A stretch of DNA of 64,000 nucleotides from Sphagnum magellanicum (GCA_021904315.1 CM038917.1:16352041-16416040), one strand, 5' to 3'; counted from the stretch's first letter, positions 49,450 to 61,889 are shown. Notes: generated by a model not told the origin, from the sequence alone. Made by a program: numbers and translations.

Positions 49450-51000
49450 TTATTACAATTTATTATAGCAAAGGTTTATTTATATGTTTTTAAAAACATT
49501 CTATCTATGTTAGTTTATGATATACCCTATATTATTTTAAGTTATTTTAGTTATTCTAACTTATATTTTATGTTACTATATGCTATTATAAATTATTGTA
49601 CCCTAAATTATTATATGTTATTTTACCTTAAAATATTTTAACTAGTTTATTATAAGCTTTTAAATTATTTTAAATTAAATTATTCAACTAACTTTAGGCT
49701 ATACTTTAGGTTATTTTATTTTAAATTAATATATGTTATTTCAAGCTATACTTTAAATTATTCAAGGTCATTTTACTTTATGTTATTATAAATTATTTTA
49801 TCCTAAACATAATAACTTTAAAATAATCTAAAACAAAATATAATGACCTAAGGTAAAAATAACCTAGAATATAAAATAATAACCTATAAAAAAATAATTT
49901 TAAATACCCTACAATATAATAACGACCAATAGCCTATAATATTATAACATAGAATATCAAACAATAATTTATAATACAATAATCACCAATAGTTGTAATA
50001 TAACATATAATAACCAACAATAACTTATAATACAATAACCATTAATAACCATTTATAAAATAACCACCAATAGCCATTAATAGAATAACCACTAATAACC
50101 ATTAATAGAATAGCCACCAATAGCCATTAATAGAATAGTCACCAATAGCCATTAATAGAATAGCCACCAATAGCCATTGATAGAATAACCACCAATAAAC
50201 CATTAATAAAATAACCACCAATAACCATTAATAGATTAATCACAAATAAACATTAATAGAATAGCCACCAGTAGCCATTAATAGAATAGCCACCAGTAAC
50301 CATTAATAGAATAGCCATTAATAAAATAGTCATTAATAGCCAATAATAAAATAGCCACCAGTAGCCATTAATAGAATAACGATTAGTAGTCAATAATAGA
50401 ATAGCCACCAATAGCCATTAATATAATAGCCACCAATAGCCATTAATATAATAACCACCAATAGAATAATTAATAATGGCCATTAATGAAATAACCACCA
50501 ATAACACTAATAACCATATATTATAATTGCTTAGGATTGCCAAAAATAATTTAAGGTGAAATAATTTATAATAAAAAAAAATAACTTAAGATGAAATAAC
50601 TTTCAATAGTCAAAAGTAACTTATAATAACTATAAATAGTCTAAATTGAAATAATTTGTAATAGCCAAAAATAACATAGAATAGAAGAAAAAAAATTACA
50701 ATAATTGAAAATAGCCTAAGGTGAAATAAGTTAAAATAGCCAAAAGTAATTTATAATAACTACAAATAGTCTAAATTGAAATAATTTACAATAACCAAAA
50801 GTAACATAGAATAACCAAAAAAACTTACAATAGTTGAAAATAACCTAAGTTGCAATAAGTTAAAATAGTCAAAAATAACTTAGAATAACCAAAAGTAACT
50901 TAAGGTGAAATAACCAAAAATAACCAAAAGTAATTGAAAATAGCCATAAATAGCCGTAAATAATGTAGGGTGAAATAATTTAAATTAATGAAAAATAGGC
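49450..51000. repeat. Pentamer-phased AATAG/CCACC array with strand inversion
   Basis: At 50,090-50,470 the unit is the 25-mer AATAGAATAGCCACCAATAGCCATT, itself five pentamers, repeated with few changes. To about 51,000 it decays into AATAACCAAAAGTAAC-type words. Left of about 49,800 the complementary form (TTATTTTA, GTTATTCTAACTTAT) prevails. The array therefore reads as an imperfect inverted arrangement centred near 49,800-49,850. Confidence 0.85.
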
Positions 51001-51325
51001 ATATAATAATTGAACGTAGCTTAACATAGGTAATATTATTATATTAACAAAAAAAATCTAGTTATTAATTTATTTATTTTTCAAAAAAATGGTCATTGAA
51101 ATGTTATTGAATAATGATTTTCAATTTTTTTTTTGTTCAAATGATTTTAAACTTTCAAAAGGAAATAAATGTAATTATGTACATTATTGAATTTTTAAAA
51201 AAAGTAAACTCGAATCATTTCATTTGAACAAAATTTCAATAAGATATGAATTTTCAAAGTTTATGTTTTTGTAATGTTTAAAATGAAGTATTTGATAAAT
51301 AAAATGTAATGTAATATATTATCGC

Positions 51326-51400
51326 AACAAGTGTGGTGGCTTGATGGTAAGGGTGTTTGCCCCCATTCCAAAGGTCAAGGGATCAAACTTCATGGGTGGT
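51326..51400 (+). repeat. tRNA-like SINE head inside the CACTA element
   Basis: TGGCTTGATGGTAAGG fits the A box (TRGYNNARNGG) and GGGATCAAACTTC the B box. The spacing is about that of a tRNA gene, but the acceptor stem is not complete. It is either a nested SINE or a decayed tRNA relic. Confidence 0.4.
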
Positions 51401-51829
51401 GATGTGTGTGGTCAACAATGCTATGTAGACTAAATACTCTCCCATCGAATTCTTAGGCTGGGTGCCTAGGTTGATTACATGGCCTATTTAGGCTAGGTTT
51501 TTAACCTAGCACAGATAGTGACACGTGTCAATAAATAATAGGCTTTAAAAATTATGAAATTATCAATAATATTTTATATTAAATAATTAAAATTTAATTA
51601 ATTTCCATACTAGTTAGTTAATTAACTAGCAAGTGAATGGTTTGGTAAATTTGTATTTCACTTGAAAATAACCTTGTTTCACTAGGTACTAATGAAACAA
51701 GTCATTGTTTGTAGCAACTGGTCCCCATTCATTAGGGGGTTAAACAATTTCAGTAGGTGAAAATGTCCAAATTCATTCAAAAATCTAGTGAAACCCAAAA
51801 TGAACTAGGACGCATTTCCTAGTAGTGAA

Positions 51830-51915
51830 GTAGCTATCCAAGACAAGGATCATTTCTAGTTGCAATTTAATGTTAATCATAATTTTCAATTGCCATCCAA
51901 CAATGGAGATGACTT
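51830..51915. repeat. Right-hand continuation of the 39-bp minisatellite
   Basis: CAATTGCCATCCAACAATGGAGATGAC is the complement of the minisatellite unit, matching the flipped orientation just left of the CACTA element. The CACTA element therefore split this array. Confidence 0.6.
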
Positions 51916-53734
51916 TTGATAGAAAAGGTGTTTTTCAAGGGACCAATGAAACCCAACATAATTAACCCAGTTCAAAGGAGTAAAAATAGTTCTACTAGGA
52001 CAATTTTTTAAAAATTGTTTACTATGACAAAGGTACAACAATGTTGCTACATCATTGTACATAAATTTTTTTAAAAACGTGTATTACCTTTATAATTTTA
52101 TTCTACTACAATAGACAAGATGCATGATTTCCCAAAAATTTACCAAGGTATGAGATTGTGATAGCCTCAATATTATAGTTATAGAAATATAACAAACTAT
52201 GATGTCTACAATATTACAACCAAGACACAAGAAGGAAACTTGAGAAAACAAACAAAAAATAAACAACTTCTAACTATTACAACAATCAATAATAGAGCAC
52301 AAGGTATAAACAAATTTAGTAAGGGGGAAAAGGACAAATGTTTTCCAATCCAAATGCAAACAAAACCATAATTTAAAGTCAAGTATTCAAGTACAAGTAG
52401 CCTAAGCTACTAAAAACCCTTTTTATTTATTATAACTACCTTGCTACAACCTAGCAACTTTGCTTATATTTTCCTCTTTCACACACACCAACACACATGC
52501 ACATTATAAAGTTAATAGGAATATACTGCAATGGTTTAATATCATTATTCAAGTCTTACTAAGCCTTATTCAAATCTAATTTATTCTATCACACAAACAC
52601 AATATTATTCAAAAATATGAACATGCATTACCTATCCAACCCAAACTTTCTTTTCCTTCGACACACAAAACAACCCTTTAAGTAGTCAAAAAGTTACCTT
52701 ACTACCTCCTACAAAAGTGGCAATAACAATTTAATCATTTATAAATCCTCCAAAATCAACCATTTGATCTTATTTTAGTGGCTAAATTCAAGTTAACTAA
52801 TTCCACCTAACACATTCTTCTAGAACATAACTAAAATGGTAGAGCAAGTCAACCTCTAGATAAAATAATGAAAATACTTATTTTTTAGCCATTCTTACAT
52901 ACTACCCTTAACTTTTGATCACCAAATTGTTGCAATATACAATAAAATCCAACCCTAAACTTTGACCCAATAACATAGCCCTTAATAACCATCCAACAAC
53001 GGGGATCCTTTTTAGTTTCCATACTTGCATTTCCATTTCATTTGATGAGCTCCATTCCACATCATTTAAGAAGATACGACATATTAATAAAAATTAGGCC
53101 CTAAACCTTCAAAATGTTTTCAATATGTAATTGAAAAATAACTATTATAAGGCTACCTTTAAAGAGCTCCTAAATCCTCTAAAACTTAATAGAGCCATTG
53201 ATAAATAAATAAAAAAGAAAGGTTTTAACCATTTTTTGAATTAGGAAATTATGTGAAAATATATATTATGAGTAGAAATTTCAACAAAAAAGAAATAAAA
53301 TCTAAACACTATGCAATCTATAGTTTTAAAAAAACAAATTGATAGCTTCAAGTGAAGTGGAGTTTGTGATTTAGTAATGTAGAGCTAGCAATGTGGACTT
53401 GATAATTTAGAAATATAGAATTTGTAATTAGGTAAAGTTGACTTGGTGTGAACATGGAAAAATGTTGAAACAAGTAATGCACAAAAACCAATATTGTATA
53501 AAATGACATACTAAATAGTTATTACTGTGAAGTTTTTAATAATAACCCTTCTATTGTGAAACTTGCCTCCATCCCACAAGGAAAATGATGTTAGACTAAG
53601 CAAGCCCATCATTGAAAAAAATCATGCATTTTTAAGTTTGTCAAATTGGTATTAGGTGTAAATGATCCACTGATTTTTAGTTTTGTAATAAAATGCAAAC
53701 CTAGGGTGAGTTTTTTAACACCCACAAAAAAAGA
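51916..53734. other. AT-rich spacer, no gene recognised
   Basis: No open frame, element end or RNA gene is worth reporting. Confidence 0.45.
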
Positions 53735-54450
53735 AGGCATGGGAACTATGGGATGGGATTAATGAATTCATAAGAAAAAGTTCAAGATGAAGTCAATTTG
53801 CACCAAAAAAAAGGCAATTAGTGTAAATTGGAACCAAAATGGTGCACAAAAAAACATGGACAACCCAATTCACAAGACACATCCATGATTTGGATTTGGG
53901 AGGAAATCACCAATCTTTTCCCTATAGTACATTATGCAATTAGTGGTTGGGGTTGCATCAAAATGACAAAAAGTCCCAAGATTCTTCAAAAAAAGTTTCA
54001 AATTTGTTTGGGTCAAATTATGAGTCTTGCAACTTTTCAAGCTCATAACTCTCACATATAAACTCCTTCTGAAGAGCTTTTAAATCGAAATTTAGCCTTT
54101 GAATGTGATTTTTTAACATCATATTGCTTGCTCAATTTGAAGGTCATTTGATTCATGTTTTCCTAAATTTTGGTGGTCAAAAGCCAAATTGATAATTTGA
54201 TAACTTCAAGTCATTATTTTGGTCATAACTTGAGCTTCATATCTCTTAACGAAATGTGATTTCATTTTCAATATGTACATTTCAAAACCTTTTTCAATGG
54301 TTTAAAGAAGGCTCAAATTGGACACCATTTATTATTTACATCCAAAGATTCAAAACATTGCAAGATTCCAACTTTAGCCCAAAAATGAGAAAAAACACTT
54401 GGGAATGTTGGAATACATTCTCACACACTACCCACATGAAGAGGGAGAGG
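53735..54450 (-). mobile_element. Family G gypsy LTR, degraded, minus orientation
   Basis: It aligns in order with 46,320-47,040: GGATGGGAYTA, TGGACAACCCAATTCACAAGAC, GATTTGGATTTGGGAGGAA, AAAGTCCCAAG, TTGCAACTTT, GGTGGTCAAAAGCCAAATTG, TTTTGGTCATAACTTGAGCTTCA and GGGAATGTTGG. The termini are not preserved. It has the same orientation as, and lies on the expected 3' side of, the gypsy gag-pol relic at 55.7-57.9 kb, so it may be that element's 3' LTR. Open frames within it are not genes. Confidence 0.7.
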
Positions 54451-54742
54451 ATTACGAACACGAATAAAATGCCATTTATTGCAAATGGGAATGGAACCAC
54501 CACCCCCATTGTGTGGTGCTGCCAATTTGCTCACATGTTAGGTTTCATGGAATTGTAATGTTACTTATGATTATAGTTTCGTGTGCATCTTTCCTTGTTC
54601 AAATTTGAACTAGTGGGTGCCCATGACCTTCGGCCACTATGAAGTCCCCTGGTTTCTTTAAACTTGGTTAGCGTTTTAATTTTTTTTAGAAACTTTTAAC
54701 TTTTTTTTTAAAAGATTTATTTGTTTTCTATTTTTATTATTA

Positions 54743-55125
54743 TTTCATCCATCCCCTTAATTGGGACGGACAGTAGCTAAAAGAAAAAAAATTTCCCCAA
54801 AATCCGTCCCGTCATCAAGCCGGATGGACATTTCATCCATCCCCTTAATTGGGACGGACAGTAGCTAAAAGAAAAAAAAGGTAGACTTGGTCAATACAAA
54901 AAAAAAAAAAATTGATTCTGGGTTGTCCAAGGCCTAAATTTTTTTTTCTGGTCTTCCCCTAAATCCGTCCCGTCATCAAACCGGACGGACATTTCATCCG
55001 TCCCCTTAATTGGGACGGACAGTACCTAAAAGAAAAAAAAGGTAGTCTTGGTCAATACAAAAAAACAAAAAAAAAGATTTTGGGCTGTCCAAGGCCTAAA
55101 TATTTTTTTTCTGGTCTACCAAATC
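54743..55125. repeat. 161-bp tandem units with a GGGACGGA/TCCGTCCC palindrome
   Basis: CCGTCCCGTCATCAARCCGG at 54,804 recurs at 54,965. TTTCATCCRTCCCCTTAATTGGGACGGACAGTA occurs at 54,743, 54,831 and 54,992. Each unit carries the near-palindrome TCCGTCCCCTTAATTGGGACGGA. Confidence 0.9.
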
Positions 55126-55130
55126 TTTTG

Positions 55131-55258
55131 CCTCAAAAAATCAGATTGCCCCTGATTTCTTTTTTATCTGGAGTCAGTTACATCTAGGGAAGCTCCTCAA
55201 AAAATCAGACTGCCCCTGATTTCTTTTTTCTCTGGAATCAATTACATCTGGGGAAGTT
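55131..55258. repeat. 64-bp tandem repeat, two units
   Basis: CCTCAAAAAATCAGAYTGCC at 55,131 recurs at 55,195, with the shared continuation CCTGATTTCTTTTTT and TACATCTRGGGAAG. Confidence 0.9.
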
Positions 55259-55679
55259 ATGACTGGAAGAATTTTCTAGGCACTGCCTGGACAGACAGAC
55301 ACCACTATTGCTTTAATATATAAAATTGTTGAAAGGATGTGAATGTTCATACTCCAAAAAATTGTTGGTTTTTAGATTTCATGCATTTTGGTAATGGGAT
55401 AAATGTTGGACATGTGTCAAGTTTGGAGTGTGTGTTGTCAAGGTTTTTTTTAATTTGGTCCAATTTTTTTCCAAATTAAAGACCTTCCCTTATTTTAAAA
55501 GGTCATATATTCCTTGTTTATTAACAAAATCAAGTGTTATAAAAGGCTACAAAATCAACCAAAAGAACATTACATTTTATATTTGGATTCCAAGCCCAAA
55601 TGAGTGAGTTTAAGCATATGAAAAACCTTTGGGTTATGATGTGTTCAATCATTGGAATGTTTACCAGGTTGTTCACCTA

Positions 55680-56520
55680 AGAAGTTAAACTAAGTTGCAT
55701 GAATGTTGGCCTAAGAAAACTTTAAACATCATGAACAGAAATTAGGGTAGCCCAATCCACAATGGTTTGAACCTTATGGGGATACATGTGAATGCCATTT
55801 TAAAGATGATGTAGTCCAAGAATTCCACTTTGATTTAAATAAATTCACACCTTTTCAATTTGGCATAAAATTCAACTTCTTTGAGCTTGTCCAAAATAAG
55901 ACATACATGTTGTTTTTGGTCCTCCACATTCTTGGAGAAAATGAGGATGTCATTGATGTAACAAACCATGAAATCATCTAGATACTTGCAAAAGACATCA
56001 TTCATCAAGTGTTGAAAAACAACAAGTGCATTTGTAAGGTCAAAAGGCATCATGATAAATTTGAAATGGCCATAATGCATTTGAAATGTTGTTTTGCATT
56101 TATCCCCTTATTGGATATACACCAAATTATATGTTCCACATAAATTGATCTTTGTGTACAAGTTAACATGAGTTAATTGATCCAACAACCTCAAAATTAA
56201 AGGTAAAGAGTATTGGTTCTTAATAGTAAGTCAATGCAAGCCACAATAATCAAGACACCTTTGCAAGGAACCATTTTTCTTCTTAAAAAACAAGATTGGG
56301 GCTCCAATTGGAGATTTAAAATACATTGAATGAACCCCTTTTATAGGTTTTTATTGATGTATTTTGAAGTGCCACAAAATTCATTTTGGGACAAGTTGTA
56401 GATGGGTCCAAATGGGGTTGCACACCTTCTTCAAGATCAATTGTTCAATCATATGGTTAGTGTTCCAACAAAGTGCTGTCATTATTTTTTTCAAACATAT
56501 CTTTGTATTCTTTCTATTGA
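55680..56520 (-). pseudogene. Gypsy reverse transcriptase relic
   Basis: Reading leftwards one finds [70 protein letters not shown], then the uninterrupted frame 56,080-55,835 with MHYGHFKFIMMPFDLTNA, YLDDFMVCYINDILIFSKN and CEFI, and beyond it IHMYPHKVQTIVDWAT. These are the standard RT blocks. The catalytic Y/F-x-D-D box appears as YIND, so the first aspartate is replaced by asparagine. Several stops are present upstream of 56,080. Confidence 0.9.
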
Positions 56521-57539
56521 AAATGGATTTAATGTTGATTTGACCCAACAATTGGTGTGGAAAAAATATAGACTAAGAACACATCTTTTTTCTTTGTAGC
56601 ATGCATGAAAACTTTTGTTCCTATAAACAACGACTTGGAACATTGGGATCCTCGTGTACCATTAAGGTCCTTTGTATGTTTGATGATTTGCATGTGTCCA
56701 TTTTCATGCTTATCTTTGAGTGCATAACATACACCATCATGGTTTTTGCCAAACATGCTCGTGTCGAAGGCTTCATATTTTGAGGCCTTGTGTTTAATTT
56801 TCTAAAATGAATTTTTTTTTAATGTTAAATCATTCATGGATTATGCAAAGTGAACAAAGATAACCCAATGATGATAAAGTTTTTAAAAAATGAAATGACG
56901 TTGAAGACAACCTTATTGTTGTATGACCCAATAATAACTTCCAATGCCTTAGTTTCATATTGTGTTACATGTTTTAGATAGAAACTCCGACTATTAATGA
57001 TTTCAATTGGCATTGGTATATTTTTTTCACCAAGGCCAATTTATGTTGTCACATCAACTCCTTAACGATGAAACATGCAAATGCACTAAAATAAAAAATG
57101 TTTGAATCTTCATTGCCACGAGCTTGTTGCATTTGACAATGATTGGTACCAAGAAACATTGTGTTGGATCCAAAGATAATCTAAAACCATTTTCATCACA
57201 CGACACATCAAGGTTCAACCTCATGATCCCTACTAAATTTGGACATCTTTGTTTTTTGATTTTTAAAATTATGGGTTGGTGATAAAAGTGGCACATGATG
57301 TATGTTGACCACATTTATTTGGACATGAAAACAAACAACGTGACATTGTTCTCCATAGTATAAAAAAATATTGTTTACATGTCATTATTATTATTTTTAT
57401 TCTATGAAGGGCTTGAATCGTGTCTCTTCAATTTGCATGGGATGGTCTTTTGGTGAAACCATTATTGGTTGGGATAACATGGAGGATGTGAAGTTATAGT
57501 TCTATATGGGAGACAACTCCAAACATTTCTTTTTAATGA

Positions 57540-57900
57540 TGCTCAAAAATTTGATTTATCACAGTGGATTACTTGTGCGATAACTTCACTTAAGGCTACA
57601 AATTTGGCATGGTAAATACCAAGTCCTTCATGTTGTTGCATAAATGTAGTTTTGTCCCACAAAATATCACACCTCAATTGCTTTAATTTTAATTTATAAA
57701 CCACAACTAGGTGTGATCTTTGATGAAAAGATTGCAATTTGTTAATGGATGTGCATTCCCTATCCAAGTTTCCAAAAATGGCATTGAATTCGTCAAAAAA
57801 TGCTTCAAAGTCATTGAATAATGGTGATCTGCATTCTATCAAGGAGCAAATGAATCAAAGGGTTGAGCTTGATAATAAGATGATGATGAATTCAACTTGG
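57540..57900 (-). pseudogene. Gypsy gag relic
   Basis: The frame 57,842-57,543 reads PLFNDFEAFFDEFNAIFGNLDRE, LQSFHQRSHLVVVYKLKLKQL, CDILWDKTTFMQQHEGLG and ALSEVIAQVIHCDK. These correspond to the blocks of Ty3-type gag capsid: W-F--F---F-FGD-D, L-Q----V--Y---F, L-W-e--l---F--GL, then a---A---D. A following segment (57,460-57,395, another frame) gives PMQIEETRFKPF, the usual gag linker before the zinc knuckle. Frame changes separate the parts. Confidence 0.82.
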
Positions 57901-57920
57901 GTTGGGTCGTTATGATAACA

Positions 57921-60900
57921 ATGAGGATGAAATCGATGGTTATGCACACTTGGTTGATAAAACCTTGGAACTTTGATTGTGTTTCACCAAACTTGTCAAA
58001 CATGTTGATTTGTGGTTATTTTGCTCATTTTATTATTATGAAAACACAACTTGATGATGTCAAGATTTCATTATTTTGAAAATGAACAATAAATTCACAA
58101 ATTATTTGATTTTCTTGTTACAAATTCCTAAGGAAAACAAGGACTTTTCCCATGGACACAACTACATTTTCTCTTGAAACATACATGTGATTTTTAAATA
58201 AAAAGGATAACAAGAATGACAACAAATAAAAAAAAACATGATGGGAGAATATTCAAACTATCGTGGACATGAAGACAATTAAAATACAAGAATTTCCAAA
58301 GGACATGAATATATAATGACAAAGGCAAACATGATATCTATCATTAATATCATTCATACGTGGATGAATTCCATCCATAATGATGTTAAAGATGATGTTG
58401 GTAACGATGATGGAAATGATGATGGCGACAATGATGTTAAACACACTGTTGGACACGATGCTGACAATTATGTTAAACATGTCATCCATGACATAAATTA
58501 ACAACATTACAGATCAGGAACAGGAAAACAAATTTGAATTTCCACCTATAACCCCTCGTATACTTGAAGGGAGGAATGGATGAATTAGCAACCCATTCAT
58601 TCACAACTATTAAACATTATCATTCTTTAACTCCAAGTTAATAATATAGTGCCACATACTAACATTTTAACATATTATTAACACATTAACATCCTTAAAT
58701 TATTTGGAATCTACTTCTTAACATTTAGTCAAATCCATTTAATTGATCTTCAATTATGCCTAACCCATAATTATTTATTATTTATATATTTATACCGTTG
58801 GACATTATATTAGTATTCATATTTTATACCCCTAATAACCCATTTTGGTGTTGTAGAACCTCTAAATAAGGGTTTGAACAAGTTTTGAAATATGTGAGAA
58901 TGTTTAGAAAAGGTTATGGTTGTATTTTATAAACATGAGGGTTTTCATTTATAAAAATTTGTATTTGTAAAAGTGGGTGATTCAAGTTTTAATTTAGGGT
59001 TATTTATTTAAACAAGAATTAAAATAATAATTCTTGCATTAAAAATGCATGACAACATATGGAGTTTTCAATGTATATGTGTTTAACGAAAATGGAAAGT
59101 AGAAATGAAATTTGGGTAGAAAAAAGGAAATAGAAATATAGAGGGGAAAAAAGGGAAATGAAAAACTAAATGAGGGTGAAATTGGAGGGATCAACTTGAA
59201 AGGGGACAAAAGAAAAACTCGATGGTGAGGAAGAAAGTTCAAAAGGGTAAAACATTGCAAATTCAAATTCAAAACCTAAATTTGAAAAATACCTTAAACC
59301 TATTTTTCACAAAAGGGCAAGGTTAGCAGTGACCTTAATCTTTTTAAATTTAAGTTGAAGGTTGATTTTTGAAACCTAGTGGATCATGCATTCAATTTTA
59401 ATTCTAAATATGCCTTGAAGTTACAAGTTTTGATTAGGTTTGCAACACCTTAAAGTTTGAACTTGGCTCCCAATTAGATAACCAACCCAACACTGGTTTG
59501 GACATCCATTTGTTTAAAGATATTTTATTATTTCAAAAGTCTTTAGCTTTTAGGCCCAATTTAAGGGGAACCAAAAAATAACACACACAAAAATTTCCAA
59601 CATTTATATTGTTTCGCAACTTTAATTGGTTATTTTTGAAATTCCAATGTAATCACTTTCATGGTATGTTTTATTAGGTAGGTAGATGCATGTGGATGGT
59701 TAATACTAATGTTTTTACAATATCAAATTTTGGAGCTACTAGGAGGTTCATGCATGGTAGTAAGTTTTTAAAAAATTCCCTTTAAGTGGCTTTGTTTAAA
59801 AATTTCAAAAATCAAGGTTTTTGGCACCAATTTGTTAACAATATTTAAGATGTCTATAAATAAATAGTACCAACATGAAAACTAATATATAATTCAACCT
59901 AGCGAAATAACAACCTAGATCATGGGTGATCAAAAGATAAAATGAATAACTTTTGTGCATAACATTGTAGTTTTTTGTAAAATATCATGCATTGTCATGC
60001 ATTAACATACCAATATGTCAAATTTGCCATTGGATTAAAATTTTCAACTTGGATAAGAAAACATGCATATAAAAAATAATAACATATTTACATCAAATAT
60101 AAAGTAATGGACTTTTTAAGTTGAAAATTATGGAATGGACTTTAGTATGTGCATTTATGTAAATACATTTCTTATTGTGGTTTTTGTTTGAGATATCTTA
60201 TAAGGACTCAATATGTGATTTATTAAAACAAAAAAAACATAGATCAAAAAATTTGCTTGAAAAACTTCAATTCAAAATGAACCATATTTTCAAATGTCCA
60301 TATCATAATAAATTTTTGATAGATTTCAAGTTTTTCATAACAAATATGTTACAAGAGTTGTTTGGTTGGGTTATTTATCACATGGACTTTATTAATTCAT
60401 TAATCACCATGCAATCCCCCCATTCAAGCAATGATATCACAATATACTTCCATTTTGACACTACCAAATGGACTTGTATGGGGCACGTTTTATTCACCAA
60501 AAGTTATCCAATTTATCTTGTAACCATTCATTTGGTATTGGGTTTAGGGTTTTTGGCGTGAAATATGTATGTTTCTTTGTCAAACTAGGAGAACAAAGTG
60601 TTAGGATGGGCATAATCACAAGCAATAAAAATTGAAACAAGCATTTAACATAGAAGCAACCAATCCAACAAGCATTGTGAGTAAGTTGAAAGTACAAGAA
60701 TTTCCAAAATGTTATATTTAACAATGTGCATGTACAAAATCTAAGTGCAAATTTTGAGTAATTAATTCACAACCCATTTAACATATGACATCCTTAAACT
60801 CATGATTTAGTAGTCTCTTCAAAATACTTTACCTTTTCAAGCAAGTTTTCATTTTCTTCTAGAAAAGTTTCTTCATCCATAAAAAAATCAACAAATTTGT

Positions 60901-61690
60901 TTTCATCAATGAACTTGTAATCAACTCATGCATCATTGAGCCAATTCTTGTAACCATGACAAACTTGTTAAGATTTTCAACCCCAATACAACATTGTCAT
61001 GAACTAATGATTATGCTAGTGCAATTGAACACTTGCAATTGAAATCATTAATTTCATTTTGATTTGTGAACCTAGAATGCTTAAAACATTTTGTGCCAAA
61101 AAATTCGCATTTGGGAACATGGCTTCATTGCTAGATCACCATTTCAGAGGATCAAACCCATCTACATTCTACACATGTGGAACTTGTTAAACAAAAATAA
61201 CTCAACCTTGAAAACACCTTTAGTAGCTTCTTAAAATGAAGTCATTAACCTAAAAACCTAGTTGGAGGTAGTTCAAGTGTTGGAAAATTTAAGGTTGCAA
61301 CTTGACCTAGTTTTTAAAAACCCATAAAAATGTTCAATTAGGGTAAGAAACCAACTCATCATATTGCTACACCAATTTGGCAACATGATTTCTACCAATG
61401 TGATCCCCTTGAAATATAATGTAAAAAATAAAATGAAGGTGAATGCCTTAAAATATGATATTAAAAAAATGAAAATAATTCCCCTAAGGTGTAGTCTATA
61501 ACTCCTTTGAACATGTTACTATGTTGGAAAAAACCACCCCAAAACAAATGCCAAAACTAGATGAATAAACGGAGGATGCAACATGAAAAGGAATGACTGC
61601 AGTCTATTCCTTAAAAGTGTTTGTGTAGGCCACTCACTATGTTGCTATTAAACTCTAGGAAGTGAATTGTTTATAGAACTAGACCACACG
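57921..61690. other. 3.8 kb AT-rich spacer
   Basis: It contains a GATGATGG/AATGATG-rich simple stretch at 58,375-58,460 and purine-rich DNA at 59,085-59,240. The frame 60,175-60,561 (plus) is 128 codons long but Lys/Phe/Ile-rich, with no domain I recognise, and is probably chance. Confidence 0.4.
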
Positions 61691-61699
61691 GAGCCATAC

Positions 61700-61885
61700 C
61701 AAGAGGAACAATCCACCCTTAGGTTTGTCAAATGGCATTGAAGGTAAAAGAACATGTTGATTCTTAAGTTTTTTTTTATGAAAATGTGAATCCAATGTGA
61801 ACTCTTTATTTCATTTTAAAAAAAACATGGGTGAGAGTTCTAGGATGGGACTAGGAAAAATTCACAAGCAAAAGTTCAAATGTTT
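61700..61885 (-). mobile_element. Short LTR-like fragment related to the 53.7-kb LTR flank
   Basis: CATGGGTGAGAGTTCTAGGATGGGACTAGG and AATTCACAAGCAAAAGTTCAA resemble 53,738-53,790 and, less closely, 46,345-46,370. The similarity covers only about 60-100 bases, so assignment to family G is tentative. Confidence 0.35.
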
Positions 61886-61889
61886 AGAA

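Larger units (their letters stand above)
49289..51826. mobile_element. Second non-autonomous CACTA element
   Basis: The left end CATTACTACCAAAGTG and the right end as complement CACTACTAGGAAATGC resemble each other and the CACTA terminus. AAG stands on both sides (49,286-49,288 and 51,827-51,829), a 3-bp target duplication. Subterminal zones share TTTCACTAG/CTAGTGAAA words in both orientations (49,358-49,430 and 51,655-51,800). The 2.5-kb interior is mostly a pentamer-phased array with no transposase. Terminal-repeat identity is weaker than in the first CACTA element, so the call rests on the combination of ends, target duplication and subterminal repeats. Confidence 0.7.
54610..55325 (-). 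mobile_element. Helitron-like element, 716 bp, with internal tandem repeats
   Basis: It shares about 135 bases with the 26,248 element starting exactly at CTAGTGGG. On the minus strand this is a 3' end in CTAG preceded by GTGGCCGAAGGTCATGGGCACC, which can form a short hairpin, and followed by host T. The opposite end reads TTTTATATATTAAAG on the minus strand, close to a Helitron 5' end, and follows host A. The interior contains the 161-bp and 64-bp repeats listed separately. No Rep/helicase coding is present. Confidence 0.55.
55600..57920 (-). mobile_element. Ty3/gypsy retrotransposon relic (gag, protease, RT)
   Basis: On the minus strand the gypsy order can be read with frequent stops and shifts: gag (57,900-57,540), the post-gag linker (57,460-57,390), a protease-like region (about 57,120-56,850), then reverse transcriptase (about 56,520-55,835) and the start of the next region, HKVQTIVDWATLISVHDV (to about 55,680). 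RNase H, integrase and LTRs are not contiguous. The LTR at 53,735-54,450 has the right orientation to be its 3' LTR, with the Helitron lying between. The element is dead. Confidence 0.85.

Noticed and set aside
60175-60561. 128-codon plus-strand frame
   Set aside because: Biased composition, no domain, no similar neighbour and no start context; chance in AT-rich DNA is more likely.
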